The notes beneath the pieces are model-generated. The model was not told where the DNA came from. It did no database searches and saw nothing but the letters and a program-made list of their open reading frames with translations. The translations under genes were made by a program, and so were the position numbers. This document shows, one piece after another, positions 8,224 to 16,690 of a stretch of DNA of 64,000 bases; the first letter of the stretch is position 1, and every line of letters starts with the position of its first letter. This stretch comes from Desulfopila inferna (lineage in GTDB: Bacteria > Desulfobacterota > Desulfobulbia > Desulfobulbales > Desulfocapsaceae). The stretch is from positions 1 to 64,000 of the forward strand of contig NZ_JAFFQE010000012.1 of NCBI RefSeq assembly GCF_016919005.1, written 5' to 3'.

Positions 8224-9540
8224 ATGAGAACAAGATTATTCAATTTATGGCAGGCTCTGCGGGCAAGTTTATGGTTTTTGCCGGGGCTTATGGTTTTGTC
8301 TGCAATCATTCTCGCCTTTCTGCTTCTTTATATTGATGGAAACTACTCCCTGTCGGCCAATTTTGCAGGAAGTTTACTCTACAATGCCGGCCCCGAAGGC
8401 GCAAGGTCTCTGCTTTCAACTATTGCCGGTTCGGTAATAACGGTAACCGGTGTAACCTTTTCCATTACCATTGTCGCTCTTACCCTGGCATCTTCTCAAT
8501 TCGGCCCGCGCCTATTGAGAAATTTCATGCGAGACACGTCAAACCAGTTTGTTCTGGGCACCTTCATCTCCACGTTTATTTATTGTCTTCTTGTGCTGAG
8601 ATCGGTTGAGGCCGTGGATGGCAATCCCTTTGTCCCGAGCCTTTCGGTGTCGATGGCAGTTGTCCTGATGCTCGCGAATGCGGGTGTACTGGTTTTTTTC
8701 ATTCATCACATTTCCATTTCCATTCAGGCGGATTATGTGATAACGGGCGTTTCCAGTGAACTTACAGAGCATATCAATAGAATATTTGAGGATGACAACG
8801 ACCAGCAGGACGCTGGGGGCTTCGACAGCTCTAGACTCGATGGATATGGACATGAGTTTTACATATCAAGCTCTAAAGACGGCTATCTTCAGGCTATCGA
8901 CCATAGTGGGCTGGTGAAGATTGCTCAGGCCGATGATTATCTGTTTTTTCTTCATTCACGGGCAGGGAAATATGTAGTGAAGGGGGATGTACTTGTTACC
9001 GTGAAAAGCCGGGAAAAATCTGAAGAAAAACATGGTCCAATAGTAAGGTCTTTTATTATCGGTACTGTGAGGACTCCGGAGCAGGACCCGGAATATGCCA
9101 TTCATCAGCTTGTTGAGGTGGCGATACGCGCGCTCTCTCCGGGAATAAACGATCCTTTTACGGCGATTTCATGCATCGACAGAATAGGGTCGGCTATTTG
9201 CTTTGTTTCCACCAAGAAATTTCCATCTTCATTGATAACCGACAATGAAGACAAACTTCGACTCGTCACCATGCCTGTTGATTTCACCGGCATGGTTAAC
9301 GCAGCTTTTGACCAGATCCGCCAGAACGGACAAAAAAATGTTGCCGTGACCATCCGTTTGCTTGAAGTACTGGGAAACATTGGCAGGCATCTAGAGCAGC
9401 AGGAGTATAAGGATGCCATACTTCGTCAGGCTGTGATGATTCAGCGGGTAGGCCGGGAAAGTTTTCCCGAAGAAAATGACAGGGCCGATGTGCAGCAGAA
9501 ATACGGGGAGGTTCTGAAATCTCTGAACGGTTGCTCCTGA
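8224..9540 (+). CDS. DUF2254 family predicted membrane protein
   Basis: 438 residues. The N-terminal third has four likely membrane helices: residues about 15-40 (LWFLPGLMVLSAIILAFLLL), 60-85, 105-125 and 138-160 (VSMAVVLMLANAGVLVFFIH). The segment VITVTGVTFSITIVALTLAS followed by QFGPRLLRNFM is the DUF2254 signature. The rest is soluble, with HQLVEVAIRALSPGINDPFTA, another conserved motif of this family. The biochemical role is unknown. Single gene; no operon partner. Confidence 0.85.
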   Translation: MRTRLFNLWQALRASLWFLPGLMVLSAIILAFLLLYIDGNYSLSANFAGSLLYNAGPEGARSLLSTIAGSVITVTGVTFSITIVALTLASSQFGPRLLRNFMRDTSNQFVLGTFISTFIYCLLVLRSVEAVDGNPFVPSLSVSMAVVLMLANAGVLVFFIHHISISIQADYVITGVSSELTEHINRIFEDDNDQQDAGGFDSSRLDGYGHEFYISSSKDGYLQAIDHSGLVKIAQADDYLFFLHSRAGKYVVKGDVLVTVKSREKSEEKHGPIVRSFIIGTVRTPEQDPEYAIHQLVEVAIRALSPGINDPFTAISCIDRIGSAICFVSTKKFPSSLITDNEDKLRLVTMPVDFTGMVNAAFDQIRQNGQKNVAVTIRLLEVLGNIGRHLEQQEYKDAILRQAVMIQRVGRESFPEENDRADVQQKYGEVLKSLNGCS

Positions 9541-9869
9541 TACTGAACAAGCTCCGCCGCAATCACGGGATGGTTGGGGGCGGATGAGTATTGGTTGAAT
9601 GCATATCAAAGGCCCTCTGATTATTTCTTTCCGATGCAGGTCCCGCGGAACACTTTTCTCTGATCGAAAAGGCAGCTTTTGAATTGAAAGTTGTGAGATT
9701 GCATGTTGATAGGCAAAAAAAACTTGAGCGAACGGTTGAAAAAGGATAGATTGCGGTGAGTTTGGTTGGTGCTGGAGAAACGGGAAAAGAATATAGATCA
9801 ATCTGCGAATCGGCCTCTATAGCCACAATACTAATACCTCCTTGTGGGTGTTGGAAAAAGGAACTGATA
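9541..9869. other. Gene-free stretch
   Basis: About 330 bp between the DUF2254 gene and the exported-protein gene. The open frame from 9756 that runs into the next gene lacks an RBS. I see no other feature beyond a likely promoter region. Confidence 0.4.
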
Positions 9870-10376
9870 ATGAAACAATTATTGTTTGTAGCGGCAATCC
9901 TTTTGTTCGTCGCGGGGGTAACTGATTTTGCCCTGGCCGAACCGTTTGCCCCGCGGGTGGGAATTCCCGGCGAAATGTTGCAGGAAGGGCATGATCAATA
10001 CCTGAATGCCGTAACGGCCCAAAAGAGTCAAATTCCTGATCAGGAGGATGTAGGATTTCCGGCTTATCCAGGAGCAAAAATACTTTTCACCCAAATGAAC
10101 AACCGGTCCTATGAAGACGGAAAAGAGATCAATCTGCCCAAACGGATTTTCTTGGGAACTCCTGATTCGGTGGAACAGGTGGTGGCATTTTACCGGGAAA
10201 ACCTGGAGGAGTATCGCTACGGGGAATTTTTTGGTACTCCCACTTTTTATAAAAAAGAAGGCGAGTTCAAACCAATGGAGGACATGATCACCCCGCGGGT
10301 AGTCATCGCACCGGAATTCAGAACACGCGATCTCATGCCCGAGTCCAAGACAACTATCGATATTTACTACGACTGA
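9870..10376 (+). CDS. Exported protein of unknown function
   Basis: 168 residues. The start at 9870 follows AAAAAGGAAC and gives a clean Sec signal peptide (MKQLLFVAAILLFVAGVTD, cleavage near ALAEPF). The mature part contains VGFPAYPGAKILFT and GTPDSVEQVVAFYRENL, a layout seen in small exported proteins with a YPGA strand followed by a helix reading like 'VxxFYRENL'. I do not recognise a named family. Probably periplasmic. It converges with the GspE-like gene. Confidence 0.65.
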   Translation: MKQLLFVAAILLFVAGVTDFALAEPFAPRVGIPGEMLQEGHDQYLNAVTAQKSQIPDQEDVGFPAYPGAKILFTQMNNRSYEDGKEINLPKRIFLGTPDSVEQVVAFYRENLEEYRYGEFFGTPTFYKKEGEFKPMEDMITPRVVIAPEFRTRDLMPESKTTIDIYYD

Positions 10377-10395
10377 AATCAGTAGCCGGTACTTC

Positions 10396-10439
10396 CAGAC
10401 CATTCCTGTCAGCTACAGTCTCTGGCGGGAAATGGTCTG
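10396..10439. repeat. Long-loop inverted repeat between convergent genes
   Basis: CAGACCATT (10396-10404) and AATGGTCTG (10431-10439) are perfect 9-bp arms around a 26-nt loop, between the 3' ends of the exported-protein gene and the GspE-like gene. No T-run follows, so a terminator role is uncertain. Confidence 0.35.
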
Positions 10440-10591
10440 TTGTCTTCCATGCCGCTGGCCGGCAGACACAGGGCGCTGCGGCTGGTTCAGCATTCTTCCC
10501 GAAATCCCCTTTCACCGGGAAGGTATGTCCTTGGTCCAATTATGATTCGCTGGCCAGCGCAGGATTTAGCATATTGACAATATCATTACAG

Positions 10592-12934
10592 TTAAGCAAT
10601 GCAGGTTGCCATGACCTGCTTGATATCTGTTTTTCCAGAAAAAACAAGATGTAGTCCCTCCTGAAGAAGAACCGTCATTCCGCCATTGATAGCCTCCTGC
10701 TTGATCTTTTCGGCGGAAGCCTTCTCAATGATCTGCTGCTTGATGGTCTTGTTGGCCAGAAGCAGTTCAAACAAGCCGGCTCTGCCTTTATAACCTAGAT
10801 TGTTGCAAGCCTCGCAGCCCTTGGCCCGGTAGAGCGTCAGGGAAGGGGAATAGTGCTGCTGGATATGATCATAGAAAAGAACTCCGTAATGGTCGACGAG
10901 ATAGTCATACTCCTGTCTGGTTGGATTGTAAGCCTCTTTGCATTCATCGCAGAGCGTTCGAATCAGCCGCTGGGCTAAAATGCCCAGGAGAGAATCGGCA
11001 AAGTTGAAGGGGTCGAGGCCCATGTCGATAAGTCTGACCACGGTTTCTGCCGCCGAATTGGTGTGCAGCGTACTGAAAACCAGATGGCCGGTAAGTGAGG
11101 CTTCGATACCCATTTTTGCTGTTTCAAAATCACGCATCTCACCGATCATGATGACATCGGGGTCGGCCCGAAGAAAAGCACGCATCGCCGCGGCAAAAGT
11201 ATAACCGATGTTAGGCCTGACCTGAACCTGCCTGAGGCGGTGCTGTGTGATTTCAACAGGATCTTCGGCCGTCCAGATCTTCTTTTCCGTGGTATTGATA
11301 TAACTGAGAGCGGAGTGCAGAGTTGTCGTTTTGCCCGAACCCGTCGGACCGACAACCAGAAACAGACCGTGTGGTTTGGTTATGGTGGCAGTAAGTCTTT
11401 TCAGGGCCCTGGGAGGCATGATGTCTTCAAGCGGCAGCGGTTTGCTGTCTGCCAGGATCCGCAGCACGACATCTTCGTTGTTGCCGGATGTAGGGACGGT
11501 TGCCACCCTGAGTTCGATATTTTCCGCCTGCGTGGTGGTGAATTTTATCTTGCCGTCCTGCGGTTTCCTCCGCTCCGAAATATTAAGATCCGCCATGACC
11601 TTGATTCGCGCTATAATCGATTTCGCGTTGGATTTCGGGATGCGCAGGGTGTCTATACAGTTGCCGTCAACCCTGAAACGTACTTCCGCATCCTGAATGT
11701 TGCCGTAGGGTTCGATATGAATATCAGAGGCACCAAGGTTGTAGGCCTCTTCTATGATCTTGTTGACGAGTTCGATCGCCGGCCGGCTGTCTACCTCGAT
11801 AACTATTTCTTCCTCAGCCTCCGTTGTGTCCGTCTGTCCGTCCCTGTCATTATCTGAATGGCGGGCGTCGTCTTCCGGAGCAAAAGCTGACAAGCATTCA
11901 CGGATATCATCGCCAAAGGAAAGCACGAAATTAATCTTTTCAACCTCGAAAATATCTTTCAGGAGAGGGATTTCGCTCTGATTTGCCGGATCTTTGGCGG
12001 CAAGAAACAGCGTGTCATCTTTTTTCTGCAGCGGAACAAGAAGATTTCTGCGGAAAATGTCGATGTCTTTACCCTTGAGGAGACTTCCGGCCGAATGGAT
12101 GGTCTGGGAGAGATCGACGAATTTCGTTTTATAGACAAAGGCGAGTGTTTCGCCTAGTTCGGTCTTGGCAACCATAAAATTTTCCATCAAGACGGTCTCG
12201 ACATCCAGTTCCTGTTGGGTGGCGATAACCAGTGCCCTTTCCATTTCCTGGGCGGAGATGATGTCCCGGCGGATAAGTTCTTCGTACCGCATCGGCACTT
12301 TTTTGCCGGATTTGTAATGGTTGTATAAAGCGATACCCAGTGTTTCGGACAATTCCGTGATACGTTTTTCATCCCCGGTGTCAAATTCAGCGCCGTTGCG
12401 TTTGTTGATGAGCTGGATGACCCCAAGGACATTGTTCTTGAAAACAATGGGGGCGAGCAGGACCTGTCTGGTTCGGCAGCCGCTCTTTTTGTCCCATGAA
12501 GTATCGAAGGTCAGGGTCGGATGAATCCTGGTGAGTTCGTCTTTGTCATAGACGTTGGATATATTGAGTTTTTGTTTGGTTTCGGCAACGAATCCGGCAA
12601 TGCTGGAGCGGTTAATATTTATTCTGAACTTGGTCAGGGAACTCCCAGTAAGCAGTACCCAGGAAACCAGCTGGTGTTTTTTGGCGTCCGCCAGAAAAAT
12701 GGTGGCCATCTCCACATCGTAAATTTTGAGAATTTTGTTGCGCAATCCCACCATGATGGCATTCGGAGTGGATGCGGAATGTATCTGGTTGACCAGTTTC
12801 TTGAAATGATCGTCAAATGTCGTCGAGGTGCGCTCGTTTCGGGGAAGGGGGGTGATTTGTGCCATTGCGGGTATCCATGACTGCGGGGGTTGTTGAAAGA
12901 TCCAGTTGGTAGAGATTGAAGGAGCCGATCTCAT
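10592..12934 (-). CDS. GAF-domain GspE/PilB-type secretion ATPase
   Basis: 780 residues, or 757 if ATG at 12865 is used; neither has a strong RBS. Order of parts: a GAF sensor domain (about residues 40-210), an MshEN/T2SSE N-terminal domain (about 220-360), an acidic linker with EAEEEIVIEVDS, then the GspE/PilB ATPase with Walker A GPTGSGKTT, a Walker B region around DPDVIMIGEMRD and a four-cysteine zinc site (CDEC and CEAC). Such ATPases power type IV pilus or type II secretion pseudopilus assembly at the inner membrane. No pilin or secretin genes are adjacent; a prepilin peptidase lies at 56.5 kb. The GAF domain suggests ligand or redox control, which is inference. Confidence 0.9.
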   Translation of the reverse strand: MRSAPSISTNWIFQQPPQSWIPAMAQITPLPRNERTSTTFDDHFKKLVNQIHSASTPNAIMVGLRNKILKIYDVEMATIFLADAKKHQLVSWVLLTGSSLTKFRININRSSIAGFVAETKQKLNISNVYDKDELTRIHPTLTFDTSWDKKSGCRTRQVLLAPIVFKNNVLGVIQLINKRNGAEFDTGDEKRITELSETLGIALYNHYKSGKKVPMRYEELIRRDIISAQEMERALVIATQQELDVETVLMENFMVAKTELGETLAFVYKTKFVDLSQTIHSAGSLLKGKDIDIFRRNLLVPLQKKDDTLFLAAKDPANQSEIPLLKDIFEVEKINFVLSFGDDIRECLSAFAPEDDARHSDNDRDGQTDTTEAEEEIVIEVDSRPAIELVNKIIEEAYNLGASDIHIEPYGNIQDAEVRFRVDGNCIDTLRIPKSNAKSIIARIKVMADLNISERRKPQDGKIKFTTTQAENIELRVATVPTSGNNEDVVLRILADSKPLPLEDIMPPRALKRLTATITKPHGLFLVVGPTGSGKTTTLHSALSYINTTEKKIWTAEDPVEITQHRLRQVQVRPNIGYTFAAAMRAFLRADPDVIMIGEMRDFETAKMGIEASLTGHLVFSTLHTNSAAETVVRLIDMGLDPFNFADSLLGILAQRLIRTLCDECKEAYNPTRQEYDYLVDHYGVLFYDHIQQHYSPSLTLYRAKGCEACNNLGYKGRAGLFELLLANKTIKQQIIEKASAEKIKQEAINGGMTVLLQEGLHLVFSGKTDIKQVMATCIA

Positions 12935-13111
12935 GCATCAAAGTATCAGCGGCTACTATACCAGATGGTACCGTCGGCGGGAAGGTGTTTTACGAAGCGG
13001 AGGAGTCGGGTAAATGTCTTAAATGGCTGAATAAAAAGTTCGACATACAATGCGCAGTGTTTTTGGCAGGCTTTCGACTATACAGATAGTATATCGATGA
13101 TTTGTCAAAAA

Positions 13112-13187
13112 AACCTGTAACGTTGGGAGATCGGGCTTTCTCGAAGTCGAAATTTATGCCCGTACGGGTGCTTGTCGCGATGGCATC
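13112..13187 (+). repeat. Dispersed repeat family A, copy 1
   Basis: About 75 bp: AACCTGTAACG, GAGATCGGGCTTTCTCGAAG, TTTATGCCCGTACGGGTGCT, TGTCGCGATGGCATC. The centre CCCGTACGGG is a perfect palindrome. Four other copies occur at 33088, 34438, 43861 and 56015. This copy sits directly past the 3' end of the nif-linked GNAT gene. Confidence 0.85.
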
Positions 13188-13644
13188 AGGTAAGGCTAGA
13201 GTGATATTTCCGTAAACAGATAAGCCTGGTCTGTTGCCATCCGCCGCTGCCGTAAAAAACAAGCCCCCGGCGATTGTCGCGATCAGCGAGGAGCTGCAGG
13301 CGAGAGGCGCCATAGCCGGCGGCCCAACCACCTATTTCTTTAAGCAGTTGTCCGCCGATACCGCAGCCTCTGTTTTCCGTGGTAACGATGAGATCCTCGA
13401 TGAGAGCGCTCGGGTTTCCTTCTGCGGTAGAAATAACCAGCTGGCCGGTGACCATGCCCACAATACAGTCGTTTATGCAGGCCACCATGATAACGGCTGA
13501 ATCTGTGCTGAGCAAAAGGTCCAGGCCGCGCTGCTGGCGCTCCGCAGAAAACTGAAAATCCGTTTCTATGGCACAAAGCTGTTGCAGCAGCGCGACCAGT
13601 TGAGGAATGTCTTTCTGATCAGCGGGTCGAAAAGAAAGAACCAT
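13186..13644 (-). CDS. GNAT family N-acetyltransferase in the nif operon
   Basis: 152 residues, complete GNAT fold: LSFRPADQKDIPQLVALLQQL at the N-terminus, IVGMVTGQLVIS, then VTTENRGCGIGGQLLKEI (acetyl-CoA pyrophosphate loop, GCGIGG) and LVFYGSGGWQQT. GNATs move an acetyl group from acetyl-CoA to an amine; the substrate is unknown. It begins 4 bp after the ferredoxin stop and so belongs to the nifH operon. Acetyltransferases in nif clusters are known, but their role is unsettled. Confidence 0.85.
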   Translation of the reverse strand: MVLSFRPADQKDIPQLVALLQQLCAIETDFQFSAERQQRGLDLLLSTDSAVIMVACINDCIVGMVTGQLVISTAEGNPSALIEDLIVTTENRGCGIGGQLLKEIGGWAAGYGASRLQLLADRDNRRGLVFYGSGGWQQTRLICLRKYHSSLT

Positions 13645-13648
13645 GGTA

Positions 13649-13951
13649 TCAGCCGATGAGGTAATCTTTCGGCGGATTGCCGTCTTCGAGGCCGTTCAGG
13701 ACGATATCGACAGCCTCTTCGCTGTCAATGTTCTTAAACCACCAGTTGTCCGGCTGAATGACCATAATCGGACCTGATTCGCATTGTTTGAGACAGCTGG
13801 TGGCAATCACTTGCATATCAAGACCTCGATCAAGGATTTCTTCTTCGATGTACTGCAGAAAACCTTCCGTTTGCTTGTGGCAGATGCCCCTTGGATCACC
13901 CTTGGCTCTAAAGCTCTGACAGAGAAGCAGCAGTCTTTCCGGTATTGCCAT
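13649..13951 (-). CDS. Thioredoxin-like [2Fe-2S] ferredoxin, nif-linked
   Basis: 100 residues. Cysteines C11, C24, C53 and C57 (LLLLCQSFRAKGD, ICHKQTEG, SCLKQCESGP) follow the thioredoxin-fold [2Fe-2S] ferredoxin pattern (Shethna-type FdI) often encoded beside nitrogenase genes. RBS AAGGAGAATAAAA precedes the ATG. A low-potential electron carrier or cluster donor for nitrogenase or its assembly is the likely role; the exact partner is inference. Confidence 0.9.
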   Translation of the reverse strand: MAIPERLLLLCQSFRAKGDPRGICHKQTEGFLQYIEEEILDRGLDMQVIATSCLKQCESGPIMVIQPDNWWFKNIDSEEAVDIVLNGLEDGNPPKDYLIG

Positions 13952-14050
13952 TTTTATTCTCCTTACCTGAATTTTGATTACTTGTGAAATCGTTTACCGA
14001 ATCTTTCCGGGATGGAATTCTCTCGATGACGTCGGGACAAATACGGGCTG

Positions 14051-15208
14051 TCATTTCTCCTTGTTCTTCTTGCCGCTGCCGTAGATGGCATCCACCATGT
14101 CTTCAATATTCTCATCGGTTACAATTACCTTCAGGCCCTTTTCGGTCAGGATCCTGCGTGGGTTTTCGCCGATGCCGGCTGTTAAAAGGATACGGCAGTC
14201 CTTGAGGATTTCGGCTGCCTGCCGCCAGCGACCGGAACCGGAGCCGGGTTCGGAAGCATTGCGTGTTTCCAGAAGACAGGCGAGTCCGTCGCCGCGGCGT
14301 CCATAGATTAAAAATTGCTTGGCATGCCCCAGGTGAAGATCTATCTCAATACCGTTGGAGCTGGCTACTGCGACATTCGGCTGTTCGCCAGTCGGAAACT
14401 GTACAGTTTGGTAACTTTGCCATTCGAAAGTTGCCGATTCTTGTGGTTTTCGATAAAGAAGCGAAGGGACAACCGGGAGGCAAGCTCCTGCCCGAAGAAC
14501 TGCCCCGGCAATCTCCTCTGCAGAGGGGTCTTCAAGATCCACTTCTGTTTGCGGCTCTGAGGAATAGGGAACCAGGGATATGGCATCAGCTCCCAGCTCC
14601 ATCATTTCGGCACTGACCAGGGAGACATGGTCAATGTTGCAGCCCGGATAGAGCGTAGTCAGAATCGTCACTGAGATGCCGTGGAATTTTAGAGCGGAAA
14701 CACCATGACGCTGCTCCTTGAGCAACATATCAGCGGCATCTGCAAGTTTGAGGGTTTTTGAGCCGGGTCGAATCCAGGCAAAAAGTTTCTCAATGACAGA
14801 ACAGCGCACGCCCTCAACTTTAATTTCAACATATTCCACTCCGGAATGTGCAAGATCGCCTGCCAGTCTGCTGCTGCCCATTCCCAGAGTGAGCAGTCCG
14901 ACCGGTAGTCGAGGGTATCGGCCTTTGATCCGCCGTATTATTTCCAGTGTGTTGGCGGGTGTCGCCAGAGGATCGCCGGGACCGGTAATGGCCGCCATTG
15001 CCACCTGACCGTTTTCCTCATCCATCCGCTTCTCCAGCAGTGTAAGCGCCTCTCCCGCGGTAAGACAGCTGCACTTCGCCGGTGGAGGGGCGGAAAACCT
15101 GGTGCGGAATACGAGCTGCGGCGCGGCAGGAAGGTGGACGATAGTGCCTGTCGCCGGTGCTTCCCGGAAGCAGGGACGATAGTGCTTTGAAAAAACAGTG
15201 TTGGTCAT
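14051..15208 (-). CDS. NifB paralogue lacking the radical-SAM cysteines, with NifX-like domain
   Basis: 385 residues, clearly homologous to the NifB at 1905-3179 along its length: PCFREAPATGTIVHLPAAPQ aligns with NifB HPCF to VHLPVAPQ, AITGPGDPLATPANTLEIIR with AGPGDPFANGTETM, and FAWIRPGSK with YSWIRVGK. The CxxxCxxC motif is replaced by L32, T36 and S39 (APQLVFRTRFS). The CTRC segment near the NifB core end is also missing and HPC has become RPC. The C-terminal NafY/NifX-like domain (VAVASSNGIEIDLHLGHAKQF) is intact. It therefore cannot bind the SAM cluster in the usual way and is more likely a cofactor carrier or regulator. It lies between nifK and the ferredoxin in the nifH operon. Confidence 0.9.
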   Translation of the reverse strand: MTNTVFSKHYRPCFREAPATGTIVHLPAAPQLVFRTRFSAPPPAKCSCLTAGEALTLLEKRMDEENGQVAMAAITGPGDPLATPANTLEIIRRIKGRYPRLPVGLLTLGMGSSRLAGDLAHSGVEYVEIKVEGVRCSVIEKLFAWIRPGSKTLKLADAADMLLKEQRHGVSALKFHGISVTILTTLYPGCNIDHVSLVSAEMMELGADAISLVPYSSEPQTEVDLEDPSAEEIAGAVLRAGACLPVVPSLLYRKPQESATFEWQSYQTVQFPTGEQPNVAVASSNGIEIDLHLGHAKQFLIYGRRGDGLACLLETRNASEPGSGSGRWRQAAEILKDCRILLTAGIGENPRRILTEKGLKVIVTDENIEDMVDAIYGSGKKNKEK

Positions 15209-15263
15209 TTTGTCACCATTGCCCTTAAGCTGCAGGCGGTCGGTTGTTCCGCCGCCTCATGAA

Positions 15264-16637
15264 TTATAAAACCAGTTCAAAACTTTCTTCTGGATCGTCA
15301 CGATCCCTGCGGTCGAGCAGGGCGCCCAGAATTTGTTCCAGCAGGCGCAACCCTCCTTTGTAGCCAACCGTGGGAAAATGCTGATGACCTTGTCTGTCAA
15401 GTATGGGAAAACCCCATCGCACCAAGGGAAGATCCTCGTCTCTGGCGATATATTTGCAATAACTGTTGCCTATGATGAGGTCTACTCCTTCGTTTTTGAT
15501 CCACTGATGAAACAAAAACAAATCTCCGCCTGCCTTGACGTTAACCTCGCATTCCATTTCCGCGGTGATCTCTTTAATCCGTTTTTCGAATTTCTTTCCC
15601 GAGGTTCCACTGACGATATGGACCGGGTGCATGTCGATGGAAACCAGAAATTCCGTCATCGAAATCAGCTGATCAGGATCTCCGGCCAGTGCCACCTTCT
15701 TGCCGTAGAAATACTGGTGCATATCGGAGATCATATCGACCAGTTTGCCACGTTCCACAGCGATCTCGTCAGGTACCGAGGTGCCGGCAACTGTTCTAAG
15801 GATGTCGATAAATCGATCGGTTGCCTTGAGACCGAAGGGCATGTCGAGTACCGAGCATGGCACTTTGCATTTGCTGTCGAGAAGCCTTGCCGCGTCCGCG
15901 GAGCACCATTCTCCCAGGGCCAAAGTGCCGATACCGCTGCCGCTGTCCCTGATGTCTGCAATAGATGCACCTCCCTTTGGAAACATGGAGTACTTGCCGG
16001 TGAGAGGAGTATCGAGAACTCCTGAAGTATCTGGAAACATATTGATTCTGGTGCCGACAAGTGTGCAGAGCCGTTTGATTTCTTCCATGTCGGAAGGTTC
16101 CACCCATCCGGGAATGATGTTGATTTTCCCGTTTTTACGAGCCGAGGGTTCTGCCAACACGGCCATGGCTTTTACCATATTGGAGAAGCCTGTGACATGG
16201 GAACCTACATAACTCGGTGTCGGCGCACCCAGGACCGTCTTGCCTTTGGGAATCTTGTTCTCCTTTTCAGCCTTGTTGAAAATCTGGGGCAGATCGTCTC
16301 CGATAGTCTCGGAAAGACAGGTGGTGTGAACAGCGATTACCTCAGGCTCGTAGACCGTGAATATATTTTCGATGGCCTGTAAGAGATTGGCCTGACCTCC
16401 GAAAACAGAGGCGCCTTCGGTGAAGGAACTGGTTGCGGCCGATATCGGTTCTTTGTAGTGGCGGGTTAATGTGCTGCGATGATAGGCGCAACATCCCTGT
16501 GAGCCGTGGCTGTGAGGCAGGCAGCCTTTGATTCCGAGAGCTGCGTACATGGCCCCGATGGGTTGGCATGTCTTTGCCGGGTTTATCATCAGCGCTTTAC
16601 GCTCTTTGATTTCTGTTGGTGTATGTCGTAGTAACAT
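15264..16637 (-). CDS. nifK: Nitrogenase MoFe protein beta subunit NifK
   Basis: 457 residues, the short form lacking the N-terminal extension of the Azotobacter type. Start MLLRHTPTEIKERKAL and INPAKTCQPIGAMYAALGI are typical of this group. The P-cluster cysteine regions CQPIGA, HGSQGCCAYHRS and TTCLSETIGDD are all present. RBS AAAGGAAAG precedes the ATG. NifK with NifD forms the catalytic MoFe heterotetramer that reduces N2 to ammonia. It follows nifD with a 53-bp gap. Confidence 0.95.
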   Translation of the reverse strand: MLLRHTPTEIKERKALMINPAKTCQPIGAMYAALGIKGCLPHSHGSQGCCAYHRSTLTRHYKEPISAATSSFTEGASVFGGQANLLQAIENIFTVYEPEVIAVHTTCLSETIGDDLPQIFNKAEKENKIPKGKTVLGAPTPSYVGSHVTGFSNMVKAMAVLAEPSARKNGKINIIPGWVEPSDMEEIKRLCTLVGTRINMFPDTSGVLDTPLTGKYSMFPKGGASIADIRDSGSGIGTLALGEWCSADAARLLDSKCKVPCSVLDMPFGLKATDRFIDILRTVAGTSVPDEIAVERGKLVDMISDMHQYFYGKKVALAGDPDQLISMTEFLVSIDMHPVHIVSGTSGKKFEKRIKEITAEMECEVNVKAGGDLFLFHQWIKNEGVDLIIGNSYCKYIARDEDLPLVRWGFPILDRQGHQHFPTVGYKGGLRLLEQILGALLDRRDRDDPEESFELVL

Positions 16638-16690
16638 ATTCTTTCCTTTCTGATGGAGTGGATGGTTTCCATCATGATAAATTACTGGAA

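Noticed and set aside
11240-11857. Long plus-strand ORF (205 residues)
   Set aside because: Antisense shadow of the GspE/PilB ATPase, which has clear motifs; the shadow has no RBS or domain.
15333-16025. Plus-strand ORF (230 residues)
   Set aside because: Antisense shadow of nifK.
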